Part shown: positions 10,233-19,848 of the stretch, one piece after another | Layout: each line of letters begins with the position of its first letter | Position numbering within the stretch: position 1 is the stretch's first letter | NCBI RefSeq assembly: GCF_036898095.1 | Contig: NC_090728.1 | Coordinates: 86,984,739-87,048,738 of the forward strand | DNA length: 64,000 bases | Origin: Palaemon carinicauda | Taxonomy: Eukaryota > Arthropoda > Malacostraca > Decapoda > Palaemonidae | Direction: 5' to 3' | Program-made: the position numbers and the translations under genes | Notes under the pieces: model-generated | Databases searched by the model: none | What the model saw: only the letters and a program-made list of their open reading frames with translations | What the model was told of the DNA's origin: nothing

Positions 10233-10482
10233 CCGGCAACGGACCACCTGTAAAAGGAATAGTCCATGAGCATCTACTAGTTTCTCTATAAGGGGTCCCG
10301 GAGGGTCCGGGACCTGCCAGTTAATAAAATAAATGTATAGCCTTAGACTAAACATGCAGAGAACTGAGACTATTCCAATAGCAATCCGGCAGAGCCGGGT
10401 ATGAAAAAGGATGCAAAAAACAGTGATTAATATATAATCATAACTAGTTCCGGGGCCCCCGTGGCCGGGGAACAGGGTTGGT

Positions 10483-10531
10483 AAGTAAACTTAAAGTAAA
10501 CTTAAAGTAACTTAAAGTAAACTTAAAGTAC
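10483..10531. repeat. Short tandem repeat, 11-bp unit
   Basis: About four copies of AACTTAAAGTA, one of them shortened by two bases, in the leader of the nested element. Confidence 0.85.
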
Positions 10532-11742
10532 CCAAGATACATCCTTAAAGTACATAAATAGAAAACGCCAATTATGATCAAAAACTAATGTCTGTAATGA
10601 ATAGGGCTCCCGGAGGGAGGATATTAATCAAAACCGTGTCAGTGTCAACCGATCATGTAGTTAAGAGCTCGGCGGCTCCGATGTCTGATGACGGGAGGGT
10701 ACAACGGGAGAGCGCGGGGGGAGCCAGTGGAACCCCCCCCTACCTTACCTGAGGTACCGGGACAAAGGTAATGATTCATGTAGAATATAAAATAATGATA
10801 TGGGATATAATAAGTCCTATACGGACGATAATAGCATGAGGTACCGTAGGGGAGGACACTCCTAATATAAGTGCTCATTCTAACAACCGTAATTAAAAGC
10901 AAGGTTACACCAAGGTGCAGATATACCGACTAATCACGTGTGATAGTCCCCGGTGGTCCCGGCCTTCCCCCTCCCCGACCGATGGCGACGGGAGGGGGAG
11001 ACGAAACCGCCCGGTATGAATGAATGAGACTAAGTCATACCCCGTTGGTATACTCAGTCCTCAATATGTCGGAACGTTGATGGAAGACTGAGGTACAAGC
11101 ATACTTGACCCGTAAATCATAACCAACAACCATCGAGTGAGAGGAAGGGTGTACACTGAAGGGGGGGGGGGATGGAATAACCTCCCCAACTTGTTGGGGG
11201 GGGGGTAATGGTACAGGGAAATCGCCAGTGCGCAGTGGTAGACAGGGCTACCAACTGGAGATCCCCTAATCATGACATGAAAATCCCAAAAATATGATCA
11301 TAACGGAGTAAGCAATAAATATAATATCAATGCACAAATACATAAAAATAATGAATTAAAAGCGAAATCACGTAAGTAAGGTTAGGCATGCAGAAAAAAA
11401 AATGGCGAGAGAGGGACTCGGGCGAGTGGTAGGGGAGGAAGCATGACGCCATCAGCAGATGGAAAGCAGGGGTACCAACCTAGTTACTGAAGCGGTAGAT
11501 CGAACAGTAAAAACAACAAAATACGCGAGAGTCCCACTCGAACCAAACGTAAAACTAGGTGGAGCGTAATAAAACAAAAGGTTTTACTAATAATAAGTGA
11601 GATGGTCGAAATTAAAGCTCCTAGAACTAGCGAAACAATCTCACTGTTGACGCTATCCACCAACACGCACGAATGCAGGCATACCAACATAACCTACTCC
11701 TGATGAAACGCTAACACCGATATCATAGGATAACAAAATAAA

Positions 11743-11822
11743 TGCTATATGAAAGCATAAAGTCGGTGTACTAAAAGAATATTGCTATATGAAAGCATAA
11801 AGTTGGTGTACTAAATGAATAT
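11743..11822. repeat. Two direct copies of a 40-bp unit
   Basis: TGCTATATGAAAGCATAAAG begins at 11743 and again at 11783, followed by GT(C/T)GGTGTACTAAA in both. Two near-identical copies in tandem. Confidence 0.9.
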
Positions 11823-12489
11823 AAGGAAAAAACTCCTAAAGGATCGAACGAATATAAAAGACGGACGAACTAACGAGACAAAGGGCAGAGGCGAAAGAAA
11901 GAACGGGGACGCCGCTCATATATAAACACTTCTAAATAATAAAAACAAAGATGACACTGCCCAATCTCGTTAAAAACTCATGGATAAGGTACTTAACTTC
12001 GATGGGGTATCTTGGGAATCGGCCATCGAGAGAAAGTTGATGATAAATCCAATGAAACACACGAAATAAAACACTTGGACTTATATCAAACAGGTGCTTG
12101 AAAGGAGTGTTGGGCAAGCGTGGGTTGAGTTAGTAGTACTGGTCTGCGAGGCAGGGGAGGTTGAACGGCACCTCACTATTGGGGGATTTCGAAGAGGAGA
12201 AATCTAAATGGTACGAGACCTCTGGTATTTCGCCCCAGTCTATACCGACACCATTAGGTGAGCGAGCTAGTTCAACCTAGCATTCCTTTACATTTTTTCT
12301 CTGGTAATATTAGCAGTTATATTCCTTTGAAATGGTGCATAAGGAGCATTTCACTGCGCGGCACAGGGATTGAGCCCAGAAATATATCATATGTAATGCA
12401 ATGAACAATCAGTAAGAGCAGATATTACTAATTACAGTATTAATGGAATTACAGGTAACGAAATATCGTATTTGGGGTCTTCAGATATC

Positions 12490-12607
12490 GCGGTATTTTC
12501 GAAATTTCCGGAAAATCCGCGATATGTATATATATATGGGTTATGAAAAAGATCCGCGACGTGGTGAATCCGCGATGGTCGAACCCCGAAGTAGCGAGGG
12601 TTCACTG
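12490..12607 (-). repeat. Right end of the Tigger element
   Basis: Read inward from 12607 it begins CAGTGAACCCTCG and then CTACTTCGGGG, with CGCGGAT motifs at several places down to about 12490. It matches the left end only in the first 13 bases and in motif type. Confidence 0.8.
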
Positions 12608-12809
12608 TACTCAGTCTGAAGCACAAAGTCTTGAACTGGTACACTGTATCATAGCAGAAGCGGAGGTACTATGGAGAGGTCTTAATGAACAAGTACTTGA
12701 AGGTATGCATCCTTCAGATCTACTAAAGGCATGAATTCTCCCTCTCTGATGAAAGACAGCACAGACCTAACTGTTTCCGTCCAGAACTTTGACTGCTGCA
12801 CACACTTGT

Positions 12810-13097
12810 TCAGAGGAGAGGGGTTGATGACCAGTCCCCAGCCCCCATCGCCTTTTCCACCAGAAAGATCTGACTGTAAAAGCCTGGTGATTTATCTTGA
12901 ACAACTTCGAGCGTGTTCTTCTCCAACATTGCTTTCACCTCTGCCTGCAAGGCCAGGGCTTTTGTTGATGTTGGGTGCTCCATTGGGATCTCAATTGGAA
13001 CAGGAGATACAGGAGGCTGGTGGTCCAGAAAAGATACCAAATAGCCGTCCCGAAGGACACTCACTACTCCAGAGTCAGCCCTGTGTTTCTGCGACAT
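12810..13097 (-). pseudogene. DIRS reverse transcriptase N-terminal fragment
   Basis: The frame reads VLRDGYLVSFLDHQPPVSPV, then ALALQAEVKAMLEKNTLEVV and SPGFYSQIFLVEKAMG. These fit the first fingers region of DIRS-type reverse transcriptases, where a long helix ending in LLEKGAIE-like text precedes PGFYSRLF(V)VEK. It joins, across the Tigger element, to the palm fragment at 5163-4906, both being on the same strand and in the right order. The conserved block that should follow VEK is lost or frame-shifted close to the insertion point. Confidence 0.82.
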
Positions 13098-13385
13098 TGC
13101 CTAGTGGAGAGACAGACAACACCCTACTGGAGAGGGGGGAACACAATTCAGCATTTCTTTCTCCCTGCCCTCTTCCCTCCCCCACCCTTCCTGAAAGGAG
13201 CAGGCTGAGGTGGTCGAAAAGGCTGAGCACACCCAGGCTTTTTGAGAGGAGGTTGTGGGAGTTGTGGAGCAGGATCTCAGAGCAGACGCAGGACCCTTCC
13301 ACAATCCTGAATCTGCAGGCCTGGCCAAACCCAGAGGTTTGGCGGCTGATCCCTTCAAAGAGCCAGAACCCTTAAAGGCAACAGC

Positions 13386-14051
13386 TCAGTGGATCACGGA
13401 GTCCTGCGAAGCAGTCCTCCATGACTCCACCACCGACTGCAAATGATTCTTCAGCAGGGGAGATGTGTCACCCCGCACGAAGGAGTTTCTCAATGCAGAA
13501 GCCACCTCAGGGCTGTACTGCTTTGAGAAGCAGGACACAATAGCATTCCACCTCTTCAAGACCCAATTAGCCAACAGGTTAGTTGTCTGGTGAGACAGGG
13601 AGATGACCACCTTCCCTCCAGACAGCACAAGGCTCTTGTACTTCTCTAAAGCCTCAGGGGTTGATAACCCTGTTGACTTGAAGTACCTGCACCTAACCAC
13701 TGGTCAAGCCAGGACAAAAAATGGAGAAAGGCCAAGGCCGGGGCCTCCATGGCCGCCGACTCAGGAGGCCTAGAAGGACGTGCCTTCTGCTTTGAGTCTC
13801 TCCAGCAAGAGGACCCCTGTCAGAAAGCAAACTGACAGGTCTACCTGCAGGGGTGCAAATGCAGCATTCTCCGGAGTATAGAACCTCACCTGCTTAGAGA
13901 TTGGGGAGACGCAAGATCTTGTTTGACCAGCCGGAACGTTGAGAATTCTCTGATCTAGTCCCACAAGATCCGACCCGGGAAACTCCAAAGCCTGAGAGAG
14001 GTCAATGTTGATCCTCGTTCTCCTGAAGTAGAATGAGACTCTGATGAACAC
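13386..14051 (-). pseudogene. DIRS gag remnant
   Basis: Two frames (14051-13770 and 13700-13386). The second reads LEKYKSLVLSGGKVVISLSH, QTTNLLANWVLKRWNAIVSC and then a basic/serine-rich tail; this LSGGK..SHQ..NL.ANW.L.R pattern resembles the gag of DIRS elements. The first frame (SDLVGLDQRILNVPAG, VRFYTPENAAFAPLQVDLSV) has no motif that I know. A break of about 70 bases separates them. Between 13385 and 13098 the coding path is too damaged to follow. The opposite-strand open frames here are shadows. Confidence 0.65.
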
Positions 14052-14261
14052 CTAGAATGCTTCTTCCCTATAAGGGGTCAGATGGGTAATGCTGATTTTT
14101 AATGACAGGACTTTGAAATTCATACCACTTAATAAGGAGACTTGGGACATCTCCTAACTGCATAGGATTTTTGCCTCTGACCTTCAGTTTTGCAATGCCA
14201 GGGTGATTTATCCTGAAAATTAGTGTTTTTCAAATTCTATCTCATCCTTTGATAATTATTA

Positions 14262-14264
<3 letters not shown>
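14052..14264. other. No recognised feature
   Basis: Probably the 5' border region of the DIRS element. I found no terminal repeat matching the other side of the element. Confidence 0.4.

Positions 14265-14340
<76 letters not shown>
14265..14340. repeat. (TC)38 microsatellite
   Basis: Perfect 76-base TC run. It abuts a short LINE-tail copy to the right. Confidence 0.97.
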
Positions 14341-14343
<3 letters not shown>

Positions 14344-14451
14344 ACCAGGACGATCCCAGCCTGCTTCTCCAGGACGATGCTTCTTCTCGTCACCAGGACG
14401 ATTACTGAGGGACCTGGGGGAACCCAAACAAAAAATAAGGCAATAAGGTAA

Positions 14452-14495
<44 letters not shown>
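14341..14495 (+). mobile_element. Very short 5'-truncated LINE copy (tail) plus (CT)n
   Basis: From 14404 the sequence ACTGAGGGACCTGGGGGAAC and 32 following bases is identical to the segment at 15856, which is the stop codon and 3' tail of the LINE below. Here it follows only about 60 bases holding three CCAGGACGAT motifs (about 14345, 14370, 14391), and then runs into a CT tract (14454-14495). I read it as an independent, strongly truncated insertion of the same family. Confidence 0.65.
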
Positions 14496-14496
<1 letters not shown>

Positions 14497-14499
14497 ACA

Positions 14500-15860
14500 T
14501 CACATATTATGAAAGTGTATGAGAGGGTAATAAAAAAGAAAATAATGGATCATTTGGTTAAAAACAATCTGTTTAATATAGGTCAACACGGTTTTGTGCC
14601 TGGAAAAAGTACACAAACCCAACTGATAGCACACTATGAAAACATATACTGTATAAAAATATGATAAATGAAAAAGACACAGATGTGATCTATCTAGATT
14701 TTGCAAAAGCCTTTGACAAGGTAGACCACAATATATTAGAGAAAAAAATGAGAAAGCATAATATTGTGGGAAAGATAGGAAAATGGGTAAAAGAATTCCT
14801 GCAAAAAAGAAAACAGATAGTGGTTGCAAATGACGAGAAATCGGATGAAGCTCAGGTAATATCTGGGGTGCCACAAGGTACGGTTTTAGCTGCACTGCTG
14901 TTTGTTATTATGATCTCAGACATAGACTGCGATGTTGAAAACTCTGTAGTGAAAAGTTTCGCCGATGACACAAGAATAAGTAGAGATATTACTTGTGATG
15001 AAGATAGGAACTCACTACAAAGAGATCTAAACAAAATATATGAATGGGCGGAGATAAATAGGATGGTATTTAACTTCGATAAATTTGAATCAATGAATTA
15101 TGGAAACAGAGAAGGAATGGCATATGCATACAAGGGACCTAATAACGAGACAATCACAAACAAGGAAGCAATTAAAGACCTTGGTGTAATGTTAAATAGG
15201 AATATGTTATGCAATGACCAAATAGCAACACTGTTGGCTAAATGTAAAGCAAAAATGGGAATGTTATTCACACACTTTAAAACAAGAAAAGCTGAACACA
15301 TGATTATGCTTTACAAAACTTATGTACGTAGTACACTCGAGTACTGCAATGTGATATGGTACCCACACTACCAAAAGGATATTGCACAAATAGAGAGTGT
15401 ACAAAGGTCCTATACTGCTAGAATAGAAGAAGTTAAGGACCTTGACTACTGGGAAAGACTGCAAATTTTAAAACTATACAGTCTAGAAAGGAGAAGAGAA
15501 TGCTACATGATAATACAAGCATGGAAGCAAATAGAAGGAATTACTGAAAACATCATGGAGCTAAAAATATCAGAAAGAGCAAGCCGAGGTAGATTAATAG
15601 TGCCAAAAAATATACCAGGAAAACTAAGGAAGGCGCACAGGACATTAATCCACTACGCACCACCATCAATAATGCAGCGACTATTTAATGTGCTGCCTGC
15701 TCATCTAAGAAACATATCAGGAGTGAGCGTAGATGTGTTTAAGAATAAGCTCGATAAATACCTAAGATGCATCCCAGACCATCCAAGACTGGAAGATGCA
15801 AAATACACCGGAAGATGCATTAGCAACTCTCTGGTGGATATACGAGGTGCCTCACACTGA
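14500..15860 (+). pseudogene. 5'-truncated LINE reverse transcriptase
   Basis: The frame at 14500-14650 reads KVYERVIKKKIMDHLVKNNL then QHGFVPGKSTQTQL, and shifts by one base at about 14644-14649 into a 399-codon frame. There, VIYLDFAKAFDKVDH, SGVPQGTVLAALLF and SFADDTRIS are reverse transcriptase motifs; the FADDT aspartates are kept. A C-terminal part with YVRSTLEYCNVIWYPHYQKD is typical of Jockey/CR1-type animal LINEs. The stop codon TGA (15858-15860) lies within the conserved 3' tail. The endonuclease and the start of the reverse transcriptase are missing, so the copy arose by incomplete target-primed reverse transcription. The clade is not resolved. Confidence 0.9.
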
Positions 15861-15905
15861 GGGACCTGGGGGAACCCAAACAAAAAATAAGGCAATAAGG
15901 TAAGG

Positions 15906-15973
<68 letters not shown>

Positions 15974-15975
15974 CT
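15856..15975 (+). repeat. LINE 3' tail and (CT)n
   Basis: A 52-base tail identical to 14404-14455, then a CT tract (15905-15975) interrupted by TT and CC. The tail ending in a CT run suggests that the family uses simple CT repeats as 3' terminus. Confidence 0.85.
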
Positions 15976-15979
15976 GTGC

Positions 15980-16125
15980 TACCGATATTACCCTATTCTG
16001 AACTCTAAATAGAGCAAATTTTCTTCTTCATTATGTTAGCAAGATGTTGAAATTGTCTTTTTCTCTTTGAAATGATAAAATTCTTGCTGAAAACGAGAAA
16101 AACCAACGTAAAAAGGAGTGAATGT
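15980..16125 (+). repeat. Direct duplication, copy 1
   Basis: About 146 bases starting TACCGATATTACCCT and ending AGTGAATGT, about 85-90 percent like copy 2 at 16425-16572 by eye. Each copy follows a CT tract. Non-coding. Confidence 0.9.
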
Positions 16126-16421
<296 letters not shown>

Positions 16422-16424
16422 CAA

Positions 16425-16572
16425 TACCGATATTACCCTCTTCTGAACTCTTTAATAAAGCAAATTTTCTCTTTCCTTATATCAGCAAGATGTTGAAATT
16501 GTCTTTTCCTCTTTGAAATGATAAAATTCTTGCCGAAAACAAGAAAAACAAAACGTAAAAATTAGTGAATGT
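16425..16572 (+). repeat. Direct duplication, copy 2
   Basis: Copy of 15980-16125, 445 bases to the right; differences are scattered substitutions and small indels. Confidence 0.9.
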
Positions 16573-17510
16573 CAGGGGTCAAAGTCAGGCATGTGCTCTC
16601 TCTCAGGTTTGTGGTAGGACTGAAAGGCAAAGGGTACAATTTATGGTCGTCTGCGACTCGTGGAAGTTATACAGATGCCATTGTTCACAATTTCTTTTAC
16701 ATTAAAATGTAAAAATTATTAAAATTTACAATAACAGAAGAAATACTGCATTTTCTTGTAGGGAACAATGTTTATGGTTTATTGAATTACTTTTACTAAT
16801 TACCCTGTAACTATGAAAGTAAGAATAATTTTGACAAAATATTTCGTATACGCATTCTCCATTGCCATACGAAGTTCAGTGAATTTTTTCAATATTTTGT
16901 GGTTTTCTTCCTATAACCCCATATATTGGCATTCCGGCCGGCCCCCTTAAGGGCATACTCCTGCCACTACACTGGAGGCCATGATCAACACCCAGCACAA
17001 TGAGATGCCTGTGAACAGATAGGGCCACAACATGAAGCACAAAGAGAGTATGGATTTACCCATAGCTTTTCCATGAAGCGATTGCAGCATCCACCCTTCC
17101 CCTCGACAAATACGAAGTTCTTGTTTCTATTCCATAATCCCAAACAACCAAACTTGAGAGAAAAGGAATCAATTGTTTGTTAAGTGCAGCAATATGTCTG
17201 TGTGCCACAGCGGTCATACCAAAAAGTGAATAGAGAACTGACTGAAAGGGGGGGAGGAGCAGCTTGGCCTGAACCCTCTCCAGTTGGATGACTGCTCATT
17301 AACCACTCCAAATGACTGATTCCAGCTCGCATTGATGTAATCACCATAATTAAAGGACGAGGATGTGTATGTCGAGTAGGAACAAATAAATATCAGACTC
17401 TTTATTAAGATTATTATCAATATTTCTATCCTGACGCTAATAGGACTGAAAACTCTGCAACTTTATTTAGACCAGACAAAAATTAACAAGTAAAAGAAAG
17501 AAATTTCCAG

Positions 17511-17513
<3 letters not shown>
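16573..17513. other. Unassigned AT-rich sequence
   Basis: No gene that I can support. A stretch after a strong acceptor-like CTCTCTCTCAG (ending 16605) reads FVVGLKGKGYNLWSSATRGS and stops soon after at about 16710, but nothing else supports an exon. A GC-richer patch at 16935-16980 and a poly-G run near 17250 are seen. Confidence 0.4.

Positions 17514-17602
<89 letters not shown>
17514..17602. repeat. (TA)n microsatellite
   Basis: About 89 bases of TA with a single C interruption near 17550. Confidence 0.96.
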
Positions 17603-17605
<3 letters not shown>

Positions 17606-17696
17606 TCAGCGCGGATCGCTCTGTCCAGCGCAGCATCCGCCATGGCATTCATTTTGGTCCCCCCCCCATATCTACACTAATACACAATATAAATCA

Positions 17697-18196
17697 NNNN
17701 NNNNNNNNNNNNNNNNNNNNNNNNNNNNNNNNNNNNNNNNNNNNNNNNNNNNNNNNNNNNNNNNNNNNNNNNNNNNNNNNNNNNNNNNNNNNNNNNNNNN
17801 NNNNNNNNNNNNNNNNNNNNNNNNNNNNNNNNNNNNNNNNNNNNNNNNNNNNNNNNNNNNNNNNNNNNNNNNNNNNNNNNNNNNNNNNNNNNNNNNNNNN
17901 NNNNNNNNNNNNNNNNNNNNNNNNNNNNNNNNNNNNNNNNNNNNNNNNNNNNNNNNNNNNNNNNNNNNNNNNNNNNNNNNNNNNNNNNNNNNNNNNNNNN
18001 NNNNNNNNNNNNNNNNNNNNNNNNNNNNNNNNNNNNNNNNNNNNNNNNNNNNNNNNNNNNNNNNNNNNNNNNNNNNNNNNNNNNNNNNNNNNNNNNNNNN
18101 NNNNNNNNNNNNNNNNNNNNNNNNNNNNNNNNNNNNNNNNNNNNNNNNNNNNNNNNNNNNNNNNNNNNNNNNNNNNNNNNNNNNNNNNNNNNNNNN
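17697..18196. other. Assembly gap, exactly 500 N
   Basis: All N. The round length indicates a fixed-size scaffold gap, so the true distance is unknown. It lies exactly at the left border of the first satellite array, which therefore has no observed left end. Confidence 0.99.
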
Positions 18197-18955
18197 CATA
18201 AAAAAAAAAAAAAAAAAAATAAGGCAGCAGCAGCAGCAAGAGGAGGAGGAGAAGGAGGAGAAGTGGCTGAAGCAGCAGCAGCATAAAAAAAAAAAAAAAA
18301 AAAATAAGGCAGCAGCAGCAGCAAGAGGAGGAGGAGAGGAGGAGAAGTGGCTGAAGCAGCAGCAGCATAAAAAAAAAAAAAAAAAAAAAGGCAGCAGCAG
18401 CAGCAAGAGGAGGAGGAGGAGGAGGAGAAGTGGCTGAAGCAGCAGCAGCATAAGGAAAAAAAAAAAAAAAAAAAGGCAGCAGCAGCAGCAAGAGGAGGAG
18501 GAGAAGGAGGAGAAGTGGCTGAAGCAGCAGCAGCATAAGAAAAAAAAATAAGGCAGAAGCAGCAGCAAGAGGAGGAGGAGAAGGAGGAGAAGTGGCTGAA
18601 GCAGCAGCAGCATAAGAAAAAAAAAAAAAAAAAAAAGGCAGCAGCAGCAGCAAGAGGAGGAGGAGAAGGAGGAGAAGTGGCTGAAGCAGCAGCAGCATAA
18701 GAAAAAAAAAAAAAAAAAAAAAAAAGGCAGCAGCAGCAGCAAGAGGAGGAGGAGAAGGAGGAGAAGTGGCTGAAGCAGCAGCAGCATAAGAAAAAAAAAT
18801 AAGGCAGAAGCAGCAGCAAGAGGAGGAGGAGAAGGAGGAGAAGTGGCTGAAGCAGCAGCAGCATAAGAAAAAAAAAAGATAAAAAATAAAGGCAGCAGCA
18901 GCAGCAAGAGGAGGAGGAGAAGGAGGAGAAGTGGCTGAAGCAGCAGCAGCATAAG

Positions 18956-18986
<31 letters not shown>

Positions 18987-19133
18987 GCAGCAGCAGCAAG
19001 AGGAGGAGGAGAAGGAGGAGAAGTGGCTGAAGCAGCAGCAGCATAAGAAAAAAAAAAAGAAAAAAAAAGGCAGCAGCAGCAGCAAGAGGAGGAGGAGAAG
19101 GAGGAGAAGTGGCTGAAGCAGCAGCAGCATAAG

Positions 19134-19171
<38 letters not shown>

Positions 19172-19810
19172 GCAGCAGCAGCAAGAGGAGGAAGAGAAGG
19201 AGGAGAAGTGGCTGAAGCAGCAGCAGCATAAGAAAAAAAAAAAAAAAAAAAAAAGGCAGCAGCAGCAGCAAGAGGAGGAGGAGAAGGAGGAGAAGTGGCT
19301 GAAGCAGCAGCAGCATAAAAAAACAAAATAAGGCAGAAGCAGCAGCAAGAGGAGGAGGAGAAGGAAGGAGAAGTGGCTGAAGCAGCAGCAGCATAAGAAA
19401 AAAAAAAAAAAAAAAAGGCAGCAGCAGCAGCAAGAGGAGGAGGAGAAGGAAGGAGAAGTGGCTGAAGCAGCAGCAGCATAAGAAAAAAAAAAAAAAGGCA
19501 GCAGCAGCAGCAATCGGAGGAGGAGAAGGAGGAGAAGTGGCTGAAGCAGCAGCAGCATAAGAAAAAAAAAAAAAGGCAGCAGCAGCAGTAAGAGGAGGAG
19601 GAGAAGGAGGAGAAGTGGCTGAAGCAGCAGTAGCATAAGAAAAAAAAAAAAAAAAAAGTCAGCAGCAGCAGCAAGAGGAGGAGGAGAAGGAGGAGAAGTG
19701 GCTGAAGCAGCAGCAACATAAGAAAAAAAAAAAAAAAAAAAAAAAGCCAGCAGCAGCAGCAAGAGGAGGAGGAGAAGGAGGAGAAGTGGCTGAAGCAGCA
19801 GCAACATAAG

Positions 19811-19848
<38 letters not shown>

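Larger units (their letters stand above)
8868..12386 (-). mobile_element. Gag-bearing retroelement fragment nested in Tigger
   Basis: A minus-strand gag gene (10232-8896) and about 2.1 kb of upstream non-coding sequence interrupt the Tigger element. The left edge contains CTATTTCTGGGC (8898-8909) and the right edge its near inverse GCCCAGAAATATAT (12374-12387). The left edge (GGGATTTTGACGAAGG..AAATCTA..GAGAGACC) also resembles 12184-12222 in direct orientation. No reverse transcriptase, integrase or recombinase is present, so it is either truncated or a non-autonomous element. The gag resembles those I associate with DIRS-like or LTR elements of crustaceans; the order is not settled. Both borders are estimates. 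Confidence 0.6.
10233..12386. other. Non-coding part of the nested retroelement
   Basis: No convincing coding sequence. Contains GC-rich patches (10440-10480, 10930-11010, with a near palindrome around GGGGCCCCCG), two poly-G runs (11161-11171, about 11197-11206), and short tandem repeats at 10483-10531 and 11743-11822. A second splice acceptor (TTTTACAG, about 10250) just upstream of the gag start suggests an earlier untranslated exon. It is likely the leader/promoter region of the gag element. Confidence 0.45.
5185..12607 (-). mobile_element. Tigger/pogo DNA transposon with nested insertion
   Basis: Both ends begin with the same inverted 13 bases, CAGTGAACCCTCG, at 5185 and reading inward from 12607. 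TA precedes the left end (5183-5184) and follows the right end (12608-12609), as expected for TA target duplication by the Tc1/mariner-pogo group. Inside the 13 bases the ends differ, but both carry several CGCGAT/CGCGAA motifs. The minus-strand transposase pseudogene lies at 8095-6303. Without the inserted 8868-12386 segment the element is about 3.9 kb, longer than many Tiggers. The host sequence on both sides belongs to one DIRS reverse transcriptase, which confirms the insertion. Confidence 0.88.
2968..14051 (-). mobile_element. DIRS-type retrotransposon, decayed and interrupted
   Basis: Read on the minus strand, pieces occur in the order expected of a DIRS element: gag (14051-13386), reverse transcriptase start (13097-12810), [Tigger insertion 12607-5185], reverse transcriptase palm (5163-4906), RNase H (about 4690-4380), linker (about 4367-3984) and tyrosine recombinase (3971-2968). 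Removing the insertion leaves about 3.7 kb, short for the family, so material has been lost. Every coding part has frameshifts or stops, so the copy is dead. DIRS elements insert by a tyrosine recombinase rather than a DDE integrase, so no target duplication is expected. The inverted and internal terminal repeats that define an intact copy were not identified. Confidence 0.85.

Noticed and set aside
12731..13375. Plus-strand 214-codon frame
   Set aside because: Antisense to the DIRS reverse transcriptase and gag remnants; low-complexity Pro/Ser text without motif.
16591..16712. Candidate plus-strand exon after CTCTCTCTCAG reading FVVGLKGKGYNLWSSATRGS
   Set aside because: The acceptor-like text is a CT microsatellite, and no partner exon or family match was seen.
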